From a virus: a DNA stretch of 35,649 nt. Made by a program: the position numbers and the translations under genes. The notes beneath the pieces were generated by a model. The model did no database searches. It saw nothing but the letters and a program-made list of their open reading frames with translations, and had not been told where the DNA came from. The DNA lies in the IMG/VR virus record IMGVR_UViG_3300035670_000729, positions 1-35,649 of that record; one strand, written 5' to 3'. Positions 1 through 6,171 of this stretch are shown piece after piece (position 1 is the stretch's first letter; every line of letters begins with the position of its first letter).

Positions 1-2
1 TG

Positions 3-149
3 CATCGGCGAGCGGCAAAGGAGGCGGGACTGCCGACGATGGGAGATGACGGAAGGCACCTGGACGACTTCATGGCGGTTCACTGGGCGCGAGTTGTTGA
101 AGAAGGCCAGCCTGATGAAAAGCAACAAGTGGCCCGAGGAGGAGTTTGA
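3..149 (+). CDS. 3' end of a truncated small ORF at the window edge
   Basis: An open frame enters from the left edge and stops at TGA 147-149. The readable part includes MGDDGRHLDDFMAVHWARVV and then an acidic, Gln-rich tail, which looks protein-like. An internal ATG lies at 39. It overlaps the next ORF by 35 bases, in keeping with the packed small rightward genes that follow. I recognise no family. It could also be a chance open frame, since only about 48 codons are visible and the true start lies outside the window. Confidence 0.35.
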   Translation, partial: HRRAAKEAGLPTMGDDGRHLDDFMAVHWARVVEEGQPDEKQQVARGGV

Positions 150-462
150 CTACGAACACGCAATGACCACCCCACACGAAACTCCGCTGTGGCACCTGAA
201 CGAGACGACCCGCAAGATGCGCGAAGGACTGGAGCAAAGCTCATTCGCTGCACCGGATAGTTCAGCGACGTGCTGCTCATGCGCCTACTGGGAACACGGC
301 CAAACTCCGAGACTGATTGCGGTCAGCGGATACTGTCCAGTCTTCGACAAGAAAACGTGGGCATACCACGGCGAGAAATGCACGGCCCACAGCGTGACTG
401 GTTCACCGAACGAGAAAGCTCAGCGATCACTGCCAGACCGTGACGCCGGGCGGAAAGAATGA
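115..462 (+). CDS. Small Cys/His-rich hypothetical protein
   Basis: A 115-residue product from ATG 115, preceded by AGAAGG about 7 bases upstream; an in-frame ATG at 46 would add 23 residues that look less protein-like. The C-terminal half has CCSCAYWEHG, then a Cys in SGYCPVF and a late GEKCTAH, a spacing that suggests a small metal-binding module (inference). No family is recognised. The stop (460-462) is one base before the next start at 464, so the two are probably co-translated. Its function is unknown. Confidence 0.5.
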   Translation: MKSNKWPEEEFDYEHAMTTPHETPLWHLNETTRKMREGLEQSSFAAPDSSATCCSCAYWEHGQTPRLIAVSGYCPVFDKKTWAYHGEKCTAHSVTGSPNEKAQRSLPDRDAGRKE

Positions 463-463
463 C

Positions 464-718
464 ATGGCAATACCTGTGACGATGAAAGCAGAAAAGCGGG
501 GCAGTGATTCGCTGGAGCGCATTGTTCGGCGTCTGAGGCGGATTGCCGTGCCGAGAATAAGACGATGGTGGTGCAAGCTGGCGCATCGCAAGCACCACAT
601 GCCAGCGTATTATTTGCCGCGTCTGTGGCGCTGCGACAAATGCTGCCGAGGTTGGTTTAAGCAAATCAAGCGAGTGGAAACTTGCTCGCATTGTGGTGGA
701 AGTGGATACGAACCATGA
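464..718 (+). CDS. Small basic zinc-ribbon protein
   Basis: An 84-residue product from ATG 464, chosen over an upstream in-frame ATG (440) because GGAAAGA at 452-458 gives a ribosome site and the previous gene ends at 462. The N-terminal half is strongly basic (RIVRRLRRIAVPRIRRWW). The C-terminal half has two CxxC pairs, CDKC and CSHC, followed by GGSGYEP, which is a zinc ribbon like those in many small phage proteins. A nucleic-acid-binding role is plausible from charge and fold but is inference. An attC-like hairpin starts two bases after the stop codon. Confidence 0.6.
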   Translation: MAIPVTMKAEKRGSDSLERIVRRLRRIAVPRIRRWWCKLAHRKHHMPAYYLPRLWRCDKCCRGWFKQIKRVETCSHCGGSGYEP

Positions 719-719
719 C

Positions 720-839
720 GCCTAACGCTGCGGGTGAGCTAACAGCCACCCGCGCCTCAGTTTCGTTCGTTTGTTCAGTTTGCATATTCAGTTTTTTGGT
801 TGTTCGGCGGGTGGCTGTAGCTCGACCTGCTTGTTAGCC
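720..839 (+). repeat. attC-like imperfect inverted repeat
   Basis: The left arm starts GCCTAAC (720-726), then 5 bases, then GGGTGAGCT and AACAGCCACCCGC (ending 753). The right arm (807-839) is GCGGGTGGCTGT, AGCTCGACC, 5 bases, GTTAGCC. Read against each other the arms pair in the order 7-bp outer box, 5-nt unpaired spacer, 8-9 bp inner box, one extra base on the left arm, then a 12-bp perfect stem and a 53-nt T-rich loop. That order (R box, spacer, L box, extrahelical base) is the architecture of integron attC sites. The right box misses the GTTRRRY consensus at one position. No integrase is visible, so cassette origin is an inference. Confidence 0.4.
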
Positions 840-842
840 GTT

Positions 843-1094
843 TTGCGCTGCCTCAGACTTCTCCAAGAGTGTCCTCCAACGGCGCGCCAAATCATCGAGG
901 CTGGTGATAGGGCAATCGACGCTGCTGGACTGAACCCGTGGGCAATGAATGAAGGTCTGGCTACCGGAGATGAGCGGCATACGCCTTGGATGCTGGAGGA
1001 CTGCATCCAAGACATCGCTGCTGCTATATCTTCGGCTAACGGCGGAGGTGAGCCACGCCGGACCAATGGCTCACGAACACCAGAAACCTTATGA
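843..1094 (+). CDS. Small hypothetical protein, start uncertain and possibly broken
   Basis: The frame encodes ARQIIEAGDRAIDAAGLNPW followed by MNEGLATGDERHTPW and a Cys-containing helix. This looks like a real small phage protein of a type often found in early regions. The protein-like sequence runs upstream of the only ATG (948) with no good start: a TTG at 843 lies just beyond the attC-like repeat and has no ribosome site. Either the gene lost its start when the repeat arrived, or translation starts at 948 and makes 48 residues. Its TGA (1092-1094) overlaps the next ATG at 1091, which supports co-translation. An 8-bp perfect inverted repeat, GTGAGCCA/TGGCTCAC, spans 1048-1074. Confidence 0.35.
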   Translation: MRCLRLLQECPPTARQIIEAGDRAIDAAGLNPWAMNEGLATGDERHTPWMLEDCIQDIAAAISSANGGGEPRRTNGSRTPETL

Positions 1095-1333
1095 GAAAAA
1101 TCAAAGACGCAATCCGGCGTTGGCTCGACCGACTGGTTGGGAGACGCGGCGAATATCCAAACACGTTCGAGGGCGGAATGAGCAAGGCTGCCGACATAGC
1201 CGACCTCATGGCGTGCAGTACTGATGACCAGCACCGCCGCGAAATGCAACTGTGGGTCGGCAGGGAAATACGCTCAAGCAGGGACTGGGGCAAGCGTTCT
1301 CCCAACAGTGTTGATAAACGCAACCCACAATGA
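1091..1333 (+). CDS. Small hypothetical protein A with repeated tail
   Basis: An 80-residue product starting at ATG 1091, overlapping the stop of the frame before it (ATGA). It has a basic N-terminus (MRKIKDAIRRWLDRLVGRRG) and a helical middle part. The last ten codons, PNSVDKRNPQ, lie in a 33-base sequence that recurs at the end of the next ORF. No domain is recognised. Its stop overlaps the start of the next ORF in another ATGA, so the small ORFs here form a translationally coupled series. Confidence 0.42.
   Translation: MRKIKDAIRRWLDRLVGRRGEYPNTFEGGMSKAADIADLMACSTDDQHRREMQLWVGREIRSSRDWGKRSPNSVDKRNPQ
1301..1333 (+). repeat. 33-base direct repeat, copy 1
   Basis: This segment begins CCCAACAGTGTTGATAA and ends exactly at the stop codon of the ORF at 1091-1333. 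It matches the segment at 1504-1536 at 26 of 33 positions (counted by eye), and both copies end on a stop codon. Confidence 0.55.
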
Positions 1334-1536
1334 CAACTGACCCAAGATTCAGCAATCACGCCGAATGGTGCAAATCCCTGCTCATCGGCGGAGGCCCGTG
1401 CAACTGTGGGTTCACGGAAAGAAAAATCCATGTTCATGTGGCGCACGAGCAGCCACAGAGCAGAGCGCCAGAAGCCGTCGGCGGTAGCGTGTCCGCCTTT
1501 AGCCCCAACAGTGCTGATAACCCCAACCCGAAGTAA
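1330..1536 (+). CDS. Small hypothetical protein B, His/Cys-containing, repeated tail
   Basis: A 68-residue product whose ATG (1330) overlaps the preceding TGA. The first half has HAEWCKSLLIGGGPCNCGF, a His/Cys cluster (H, C, CxC) that could bind a metal ion; this is inference from spacing only. The C-terminus, PNSADNPNPK, is the second copy of the repeated tail seen in the preceding ORF, although the N-terminal parts are unrelated. No family is recognised. Confidence 0.42.
   Translation: MTTDPRFSNHAEWCKSLLIGGGPCNCGFTERKIHVHVAHEQPQSRAPEAVGGSVSAFSPNSADNPNPK
1504..1536 (+). repeat. 33-base direct repeat, copy 2
   Basis: This segment begins CCCAACAGTGCTGATAA, ends on the stop codon of the ORF at 1330-1536, and matches copy 1 (1301-1333) at 26 of 33 positions. 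The two host ORFs are otherwise dissimilar, so the repeat looks like a shared 3' cassette end rather than a gene duplication. Confidence 0.55.
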
Positions 1537-1557
1537 CCACTCCACACAAGAACAAAC

Positions 1558-2430
1558 ATGAAACAAATAATACGTCTAACAACACTAGCTGCTGATAAAG
1601 CTTGCCGAGTGTTAAAAGGCCAAACATCCACGCACATGGACTGGCACGTTGCCAGGAAGGAGTTTCGACAGGCGTTCCTGACGCCTCTCAAGCACCTGCT
1701 ACTGTACGGCGATGCGAAGTTCCCTGAGGCCATTGCCATCGAGGTCGGCACGCACTGCAACCGCGCTTGCCCCTACTGCACCCAGTCAGTCGACAAGCAG
1801 CCCACGGGGTGGATGAGCGACCGTGTGCTCGACGCCGTGTCGTTCCGGCTGCGGCAACTTTACTTCACTGGGACGATCTTCTACTCTTGGAGGAATGAGC
1901 CGTTGTTGCGCAAGGATTTGGAGGAGGTCGTTGCCCGGTTCAAGCAGGACGCCCCGGCAGCTCGACACATGATCTACACGAACGGGGACGCCCTTACCGA
2001 CGACAGGATGCGCAAGCTGATCGTCGCCGGGATGAGCGAGTTCGTCGTCACGCGGCATCCGCCGTTCAGCGACGAGTGGGACAGGCGGATAGCGTTCCTA
2101 AAGCAGATGTACCCGAGACACGTCTCGCTCCGCGGGTCGATTGTTGACAGCCCGTGGTTGATGAACTACGCGGGCACCGTGAACATCCCCAACAAGAAAA
2201 GCATGGGCTGGTGCAACGTTCCCAACGTCCACTTCCAGATACTCGCCAACGGGGACGTGCCGCTCTGTTGCGCGCTGCCGCGGCGCGACGTGCTCGTGAT
2301 GGGCAACGTGCTGGAGGAGTCCATCCTCGCCATCTGGGGCAAACCGCAGTTCAAGGAGCTGCGGCAGCAGGCCGCAAGCGGGAACCCGTCCGAGCCAATC
2401 TGCAGGAGGTGCCTGTGTCTCGAGGGCTGA
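1558..2430 (+). CDS. Radical SAM enzyme with SPASM-like C-terminal domain
   Basis: A 290-residue protein. The radical SAM cluster motif is CNRACPYC (Cys67, Cys71, Cys74), which in this family binds the [4Fe-4S] cluster that cleaves S-adenosylmethionine to start radical chemistry. It is followed by strand/helix patterning typical of the partial TIM barrel. The C-terminus carries a second set of Cys: Cys219, the adjacent pair Cys237/Cys238, then Cys282 and Cys285 (CRRC) plus Cys287, with an 'LAIWGKPQFKELR' segment. This is the usual pattern of SPASM auxiliary-cluster domains. SPASM enzymes often modify peptides, but some act on sugars or small molecules, so the substrate is not determined. The gene is GC-rich compared with the polymerase gene downstream. 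Its end overlaps the small membrane-protein gene at 2415. Confidence 0.9.
   Translation: MKQIIRLTTLAADKACRVLKGQTSTHMDWHVARKEFRQAFLTPLKHLLLYGDAKFPEAIAIEVGTHCNRACPYCTQSVDKQPTGWMSDRVLDAVSFRLRQLYFTGTIFYSWRNEPLLRKDLEEVVARFKQDAPAARHMIYTNGDALTDDRMRKLIVAGMSEFVVTRHPPFSDEWDRRIAFLKQMYPRHVSLRGSIVDSPWLMNYAGTVNIPNKKSMGWCNVPNVHFQILANGDVPLCCALPRRDVLVMGNVLEESILAIWGKPQFKELRQQAASGNPSEPICRRCLCLEG
2404..2409 (+). promoter_or_regulatory. Shine-Dalgarno site fixing a GTG start
   Basis: AGGAGG lies inside the 3' end of the radical SAM gene, five bases before GTG 2415. It decides the start of the overlapping membrane-protein gene, whose frame otherwise stays open far upstream through non-protein-like sequence. Confidence 0.75.
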
Positions 2431-2711
2431 CAGAGCTAGCCATACTCGCCGCCGTCAGCGCAGCCGTGGCGCTGTGCTTCGACTACACCTCCAAGCTCGG
2501 CATGTGGGGGGAGTTGGCGATCCTGTGGGGCGCAGCCGCCGCGGTGTGGGTCTTGTGCTGGATCGACCACAGGCACCCGGTCACAGAAGACCCGAACCCC
2601 ACCAGCCCCGCACGGTTCTTGCTCTACTTCGTGGCGACGATCGGCTGTATCGTGCTCGTCGCCAACGTCGCCAAGTGGATCGGCAAACTGATCGGGTCGG
2701 ACTACATATGA
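2415..2711 (+). CDS. Small multi-pass membrane protein
   Basis: A 98-residue protein starting at GTG 2415 behind a perfect AGGAGG. Three hydrophobic stretches are visible: ELAILAAVSAAVALCF, ELAILWGAAAAVWVLCW and FLLYFVATIGCIVLVANVA. The first two are separated by a short loop and the third by a charged, Pro-rich loop. It is expected in the inner membrane. It overlaps the radical SAM gene by 16 bases, so the two are probably made together; whether it is a partner, exporter or unrelated superinfection-type protein cannot be told. Its stop is followed at once by further tiny ORFs. Confidence 0.68.
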   Translation: MSRGLTELAILAAVSAAVALCFDYTSKLGMWGELAILWGAAAAVWVLCWIDHRHPVTEDPNPTSPARFLLYFVATIGCIVLVANVAKWIGKLIGSDYI

Positions 2712-2736
2712 GCGAACTTACCAGAAAGGGAGCCAC

Positions 2737-2817
2737 ATGATAGACTCAATTCAAACATGGCACATTGCGCTACTCGTCGCTTTCGTGCTGATAACAGCAA
2801 TCGGAGCAGAAGCATGA
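2737..2817 (+). CDS. 26-residue single-pass membrane peptide
   Basis: ATG 2737 is preceded by AAAGGGAG four bases upstream. The product is MIDSIQTWHIALLVAFVLIT followed by AIGAEA, a single hydrophobic segment with a short polar start. Its last codons overlap the next start (ATGAGC at 2814), and that start again has GGAG at 2803-2806. Length and overlap fit small phage membrane peptides, but with so few codons coding status rests on the ribosome sites. A 10-codon ORF at 2708-2740 just before it is probably only a leader or chance frame. Confidence 0.42.
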   Translation: MIDSIQTWHIALLVAFVLITAIGAEA

Positions 2818-3086
2818 GCAAACATGACTGGGTGATAAGGTGGCTCGCACTGGCCAGTTGGCTCGACGACCTCGTGGCGCTGTTCCGCCCATGCAGCCGG
2901 GCTGCGTGGTACGTGGAAACCCCCGACGGCTGGGTCGGTCCGTGTAAGACAATGGAAGATGCTATAAGTCTTGGTGCAACAATGCATCCTGGAGATACAT
3001 TTACTCTAAAAACAAACCAACAACCATCAAAAACTTGGACTGTTAGCTACACCAAAACCTATGCAAATTCTCCATCGCATACTTGA
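2814..3086 (+). CDS. Small hypothetical protein spanning a composition break
   Basis: A 90-residue product starting at ATG 2814 with GGAG seven bases upstream. The N-terminal part, WVIRWLALASWLDDLVALF, is amphipathic to hydrophobic. The rest has AWYVETPDGWVGPCKTMEDA and then a Thr/Lys-rich tail. The DNA changes composition within the gene: bases 2821-2880 are 62% G+C while 3001-3060 are 35%. That suggests a recombination joint inside or near this ORF. No family is recognised. The end overlaps the next ORF by 26 bases. Confidence 0.48.
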   Translation: MSKHDWVIRWLALASWLDDLVALFRPCSRAAWYVETPDGWVGPCKTMEDAISLGATMHPGDTFTLKTNQQPSKTWTVSYTKTYANSPSHT

Positions 3087-3219
3087 CGTTGGCTCAACTG
3101 TTGTATTAACCGTTCTCACCTACATCGGCTGCCTCTGGCTGCTAGGTATACTCACCGGTCTCACTTGTTTCTTTCTCGTGAAAGGCTTCCGTTTTGGCCG
3201 TTACTTATTTGGTATGTAA
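3061..3219 (+). CDS. 52-residue membrane peptide
   Basis: This short ORF reads MQILHRILDVGSTVVLTVLT and continues into a long hydrophobic run (YIGCLWLLGILTGLTCFFLV), ending KGFRFGRYLFGM. It has one or two membrane spans with positive charge at the C-terminal end. It overlaps the preceding ORF and has no clear Shine-Dalgarno sequence. A degenerate version of the dispersed palindrome (TCAACTGTTGTA, 3094-3105) lies about 35 bases into it. A membrane or lysis-related role is only a guess. Confidence 0.45.
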   Translation: MQILHRILDVGSTVVLTVLTYIGCLWLLGILTGLTCFFLVKGFRFGRYLFGM

Positions 3220-3250
3220 GCCACCTCACTTTCATTAACACCTTCCTTCT

Positions 3251-3436
3251 ATGTCTAAAAAATACCAAGTTTCAGTGTTCACTGACAACGATCTTTATCT
3301 TGTCTTAATAGCAGACAACTTAATCATTCGTGTTACCAAATTCATGGGCGACAGTCAGATTGGACGTGAGGTAAGTTTTAACTCATTGCCGGTTGATGTG
3401 CAAGAGAAAATTATCGAGATTGTTACTGCACAATGA
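3251..3436 (+). CDS. 61-residue hypothetical protein
   Basis: A small soluble-looking protein beginning MSKKYQVSVFTDNDLYLVLI with alternating hydrophobic strands and a short C-terminal helix (DVQEKIIEIVTAQ). Its stop overlaps the polymerase start in ATGA (3433-3436), a sign of translational coupling, so it may be an accessory of replication (inference from position only). No Shine-Dalgarno motif is evident before ATG 3251, as for several genes here. Confidence 0.5.
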   Translation: MSKKYQVSVFTDNDLYLVLIADNLIIRVTKFMGDSQIGREVSFNSLPVDVQEKIIEIVTAQ

Positions 3437-6123
3437 AAACAAAACCCATTGCTATGTATCTGCAGGAGTCGAACCCGCCGAGTATGCTTGACGCACCAGC
3501 GGGTTGCATCATCACCTCCGAGCCGCCTAAAGTTCCAAACAAGTTTCCAACGATTCGTGCACTAAACCGCATCGCCATAATTGGTGAAGCACCTGGAGCA
3601 GACGAAGTCTTGCACAAAGAACCCTTCGTAGGCACATCTGGGCGTATGCTCACCGCGTTGTTGAGGAAAGCCGGCATCTCACGTGAGGCTTGCTTTATCG
3701 GCAACGTGTGCCAGGTTCGTCCACCAAACAACGACATATCAGCCTTCTCTTTCGACGGTAGAGAAATCCAAGAAGGTCTAACTCAGCTAGGCGAAGACTT
3801 AAATCGCATCAACCCTAACATTTGCCTGCTCCTGGGTAAAACTGCGTTGCGTGCTGCGAACGGCGAGCAAGCTATTTCTAACTGGCGTGGCAGTCTCTTC
3901 GAGGGGACAAAGCCACCTTTTGTTGGACGTAAATGCATCGCTTCTTACCATCCCGCCGCTTGTCTACGTCAGTACGACTGGACCCCTCTTTTAATGTTTG
4001 ATGTGAAGAAAGCCATCCAGAATGCAGCGTCTCCTCAACTGCACCTTCCGGTGCGCAATCTGCAAATCGACCTAACGCCGGCGGCTATCATAGACCGTCT
4101 CAATGCCTTGCGCTGTTGCAGACAACCGGTCGCTCTTGACATCGAGGGAGGTGTTCGCTCTATGTCTTGTATCTCCTTCGCTCCTGCCGCAACGGATGCC
4201 TTCATCGTACCCTTTACTAAATTCACCGGCGAGTCAATCTTCACCGAAGAAGACGAGCTTGCTGTCTGGCGTGCGCTTGCCGCCCTTCTCGAAGACCCGG
4301 AGGTGCCAAAGGTATTGCAAAACTCCATGTACGATCGCTTTGTTCTCCAATACAGCTATGGCATCTGCGTTCGTGGTGTGGTCGATGACACCATGTTAAA
4401 GCACTGGGAGCTTTATTGCGAACTAGAAAAATCCCTCGGCTTTCAAGCGTCTCTTTACACCAACGAGCCATTTTACAAATCTGATCGCAAGACCGACGAC
4501 TTGGCTACCTTCTGGCGGTATTGCTGTAAGGATAGCGCCGTTACTCACGAGATAAACGAAAAGCTGAACGGCTTTTTGTCCGACTCACAACGAAAGCATT
4601 ACATCTTCAACGTCGGTTTGCTTAATCCATTGTTGTATATGGAACTAACTGGCATACTTTATGATGCCAAACTCGCTGCAGAACGCAAGCGACAAGTTGA
4701 GCAGACTACATACAAGCTTCAAGCCGAACTTGACACCATTGCAGGAGTAGGTCTCTCGCCAGATACGCCCAAACCCGAACTCTTGCAAAGGGTGCGTGAT
4801 GTTATGTGCTATAAGCGCGATGCTAGCACTCCGAAGAAACAATTCGAAGAATCGTACTACATTCTCCTCAACTGGCTCAGTGGTCCAACTCCTATCACCG
4901 TTGAACAAATCGGCTACCTTAACACAGCCCTTGATTGCGGTATGAACATCAAATCCCCACGTTTCAAAGACTATTTATATAAGCAGTTGAAACTCCCACC
5001 GCAGTATGCAAAAGATCCACTCACGAAGCAAAAGCATCTCACCGCCAACTATGAAGCCTTGCTAAAGTTGTTCAAGCAGTCTGGAAACCGTGCGGTTGAA
5101 TGTGCCTTAGCTATTAGTGAACTACGAACACGCTCTCAGATGTTGGCAATTAGTGCAGATAAGGACGGTCGTGTGCGTTGCGGCTACAACATAGTCGGCA
5201 CAGAAACTGGACGCCTCACTTGCTATACCTCTCCAACGGGAAGTGGTTACAACTTGCAAACTATACCCGCCGACAACCCACTCCGACCAGAAGGGCATCC
5301 CCTGCGCAAAGGTATGCGAGACCTATTCATCGCCGACAGCGATTGCTACATGTTCCAATGCGACCTATCGGCAGCCGACGGCTGGACAGTTGCTGCACAT
5401 CTTGCTCGTCTAGGCGATCCCACCTTGCTTGACGACTACCGTAGCAACATCAAACCGGCAAAGGTGCTTTGCTACATGCTTCGACATGGCGCAGATTCGT
5501 TACGTAACAAATCTCGTGAAGAAGTCAAACATTTGTCTAACGAAGTGAACAAAGACTCCTGGGACTATTTTGCGTGCAAGGCCGGTGTATACGGCTCCTT
5601 CTACTTGATGGGACCACGCAAACTTGCTGACTGGATCTTTATTCAGAGTGAAGGTGACATCACACTGTCTGAGAACGAAGCCCGCTCGTTACAAAACTTG
5701 TTCTTCTCTCGTTACAAAGTCTCCTTATGGCACGATCACACACGTGCACAACTTGCTCGCTCGCCGGAGTTGGTATCTGCTAGCGGACACAAGCGCCGCT
5801 TTTTTGGCAGACCTACTGAAATCCTTAGTCAAGCTCTGGCCCATGAGCCGCAATCAAACACCACCTACGCAACTAACTTAGCTGTTGCCCGATTGTGGAA
5901 TGACCCCGAAAACCGCTTAGGCAAACACCTGGTTGTAGAACCCTTGCACCAAGTGCACGATGCCTTGCTCGGTCAGTTTCCTAAAGAGCGCACTGAATGG
6001 GCTATTGCAAAAATTCGTAGCTGGTTTGCTAACGAGATAACCATTGCCGGCGTCTCCGTTACAATCCCCTTCGAAGGTTCATATGGGGAGTCTTGGGGTT
6101 CTCTGAACACAGGCTCTATCTAG
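3433..6123 (+). CDS. Fusion DNA polymerase: UDG-like + 3'-5' exonuclease + PolA
   Basis: An 896-residue replicative polymerase. Residues about 46-195 are a uracil-DNA-glycosylase-superfamily domain: GEAPGADE (51-58), FVGTSGRML (65-73), RPPNN (96-100), YHPA (172-175). It lacks the N-terminal CxxC of iron-sulfur family-4 enzymes. Residues about 230-380 are a DEDDy proofreading exonuclease: Exo I DIE (236-238), Exo II N297...D301, Exo III YCCKD (363-367). The rest is family A polymerase: GTETGRL (589-594), motif A DLSAAD (644-649), motif B around K716-Y724, motif C VHD (841-843). The two metal-binding Asp residues (644, 843) are kept. By eye the usual Glu of motif A is Asp649 and the residue after the motif C Asp is Ala844, not Glu. 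Phage SPO1 polymerase is a known precedent for the UDG-PolA fusion. Confidence 0.95.
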   Translation: MKTKPIAMYLQESNPPSMLDAPAGCIITSEPPKVPNKFPTIRALNRIAIIGEAPGADEVLHKEPFVGTSGRMLTALLRKAGISREACFIGNVCQVRPPNNDISAFSFDGREIQEGLTQLGEDLNRINPNICLLLGKTALRAANGEQAISNWRGSLFEGTKPPFVGRKCIASYHPAACLRQYDWTPLLMFDVKKAIQNAASPQLHLPVRNLQIDLTPAAIIDRLNALRCCRQPVALDIEGGVRSMSCISFAPAATDAFIVPFTKFTGESIFTEEDELAVWRALAALLEDPEVPKVLQNSMYDRFVLQYSYGICVRGVVDDTMLKHWELYCELEKSLGFQASLYTNEPFYKSDRKTDDLATFWRYCCKDSAVTHEINEKLNGFLSDSQRKHYIFNVGLLNPLLYMELTGILYDAKLAAERKRQVEQTTYKLQAELDTIAGVGLSPDTPKPELLQRVRDVMCYKRDASTPKKQFEESYYILLNWLSGPTPITVEQIGYLNTALDCGMNIKSPRFKDYLYKQLKLPPQYAKDPLTKQKHLTANYEALLKLFKQSGNRAVECALAISELRTRSQMLAISADKDGRVRCGYNIVGTETGRLTCYTSPTGSGYNLQTIPADNPLRPEGHPLRKGMRDLFIADSDCYMFQCDLSAADGWTVAAHLARLGDPTLLDDYRSNIKPAKVLCYMLRHGADSLRNKSREEVKHLSNEVNKDSWDYFACKAGVYGSFYLMGPRKLADWIFIQSEGDITLSENEARSLQNLFFSRYKVSLWHDHTRAQLARSPELVSASGHKRRFFGRPTEILSQALAHEPQSNTTYATNLAVARLWNDPENRLGKHLVVEPLHQVHDALLGQFPKERTEWAIAKIRSWFANEITIAGVSVTIPFEGSYGESWGSLNTGSI

Positions 6124-6134
6124 CCTCTCTCATA

Positions 6135-6161
6135 TGTATTGTACAACTGTTGAACAAAACC
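6135..6161. promoter_or_regulatory. Dispersed palindrome, copy 1 (intergenic)
   Basis: The core is TTGTACAACTGTTGAACAA at 6139-6157, with flanks TGTA and AACC that extend the dyad. It lies in the 48-base gap between the polymerase and the ATPase gene, ending 11 bases before ATG 6172. The consensus half-site over five copies is GGTnTTGTwCAAC with one central A/T. Proximity to a gene start suggests an operator, but the binding protein is unknown. Confidence 0.75.
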
Positions 6162-6171
6162 TAGCTGCTCT

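Noticed and set aside
2154-2414. N-terminal extension of the small membrane protein
   Set aside because: This frame is a shadow of the radical SAM gene; AGGAGG five bases before GTG 2415 fixes a later start.
2708-2740. Ten-codon ORF MSELTRKGAT
   Set aside because: It is too short to support; it only overlaps the ribosome site of the 26-residue peptide.
3455-3540. tRNA-like T-arm on the minus strand (GGCGGGTTCGACTCC)
   Set aside because: The rest of the strand gives no acceptor or anticodon stem, and the bases are inside the polymerase coding sequence.
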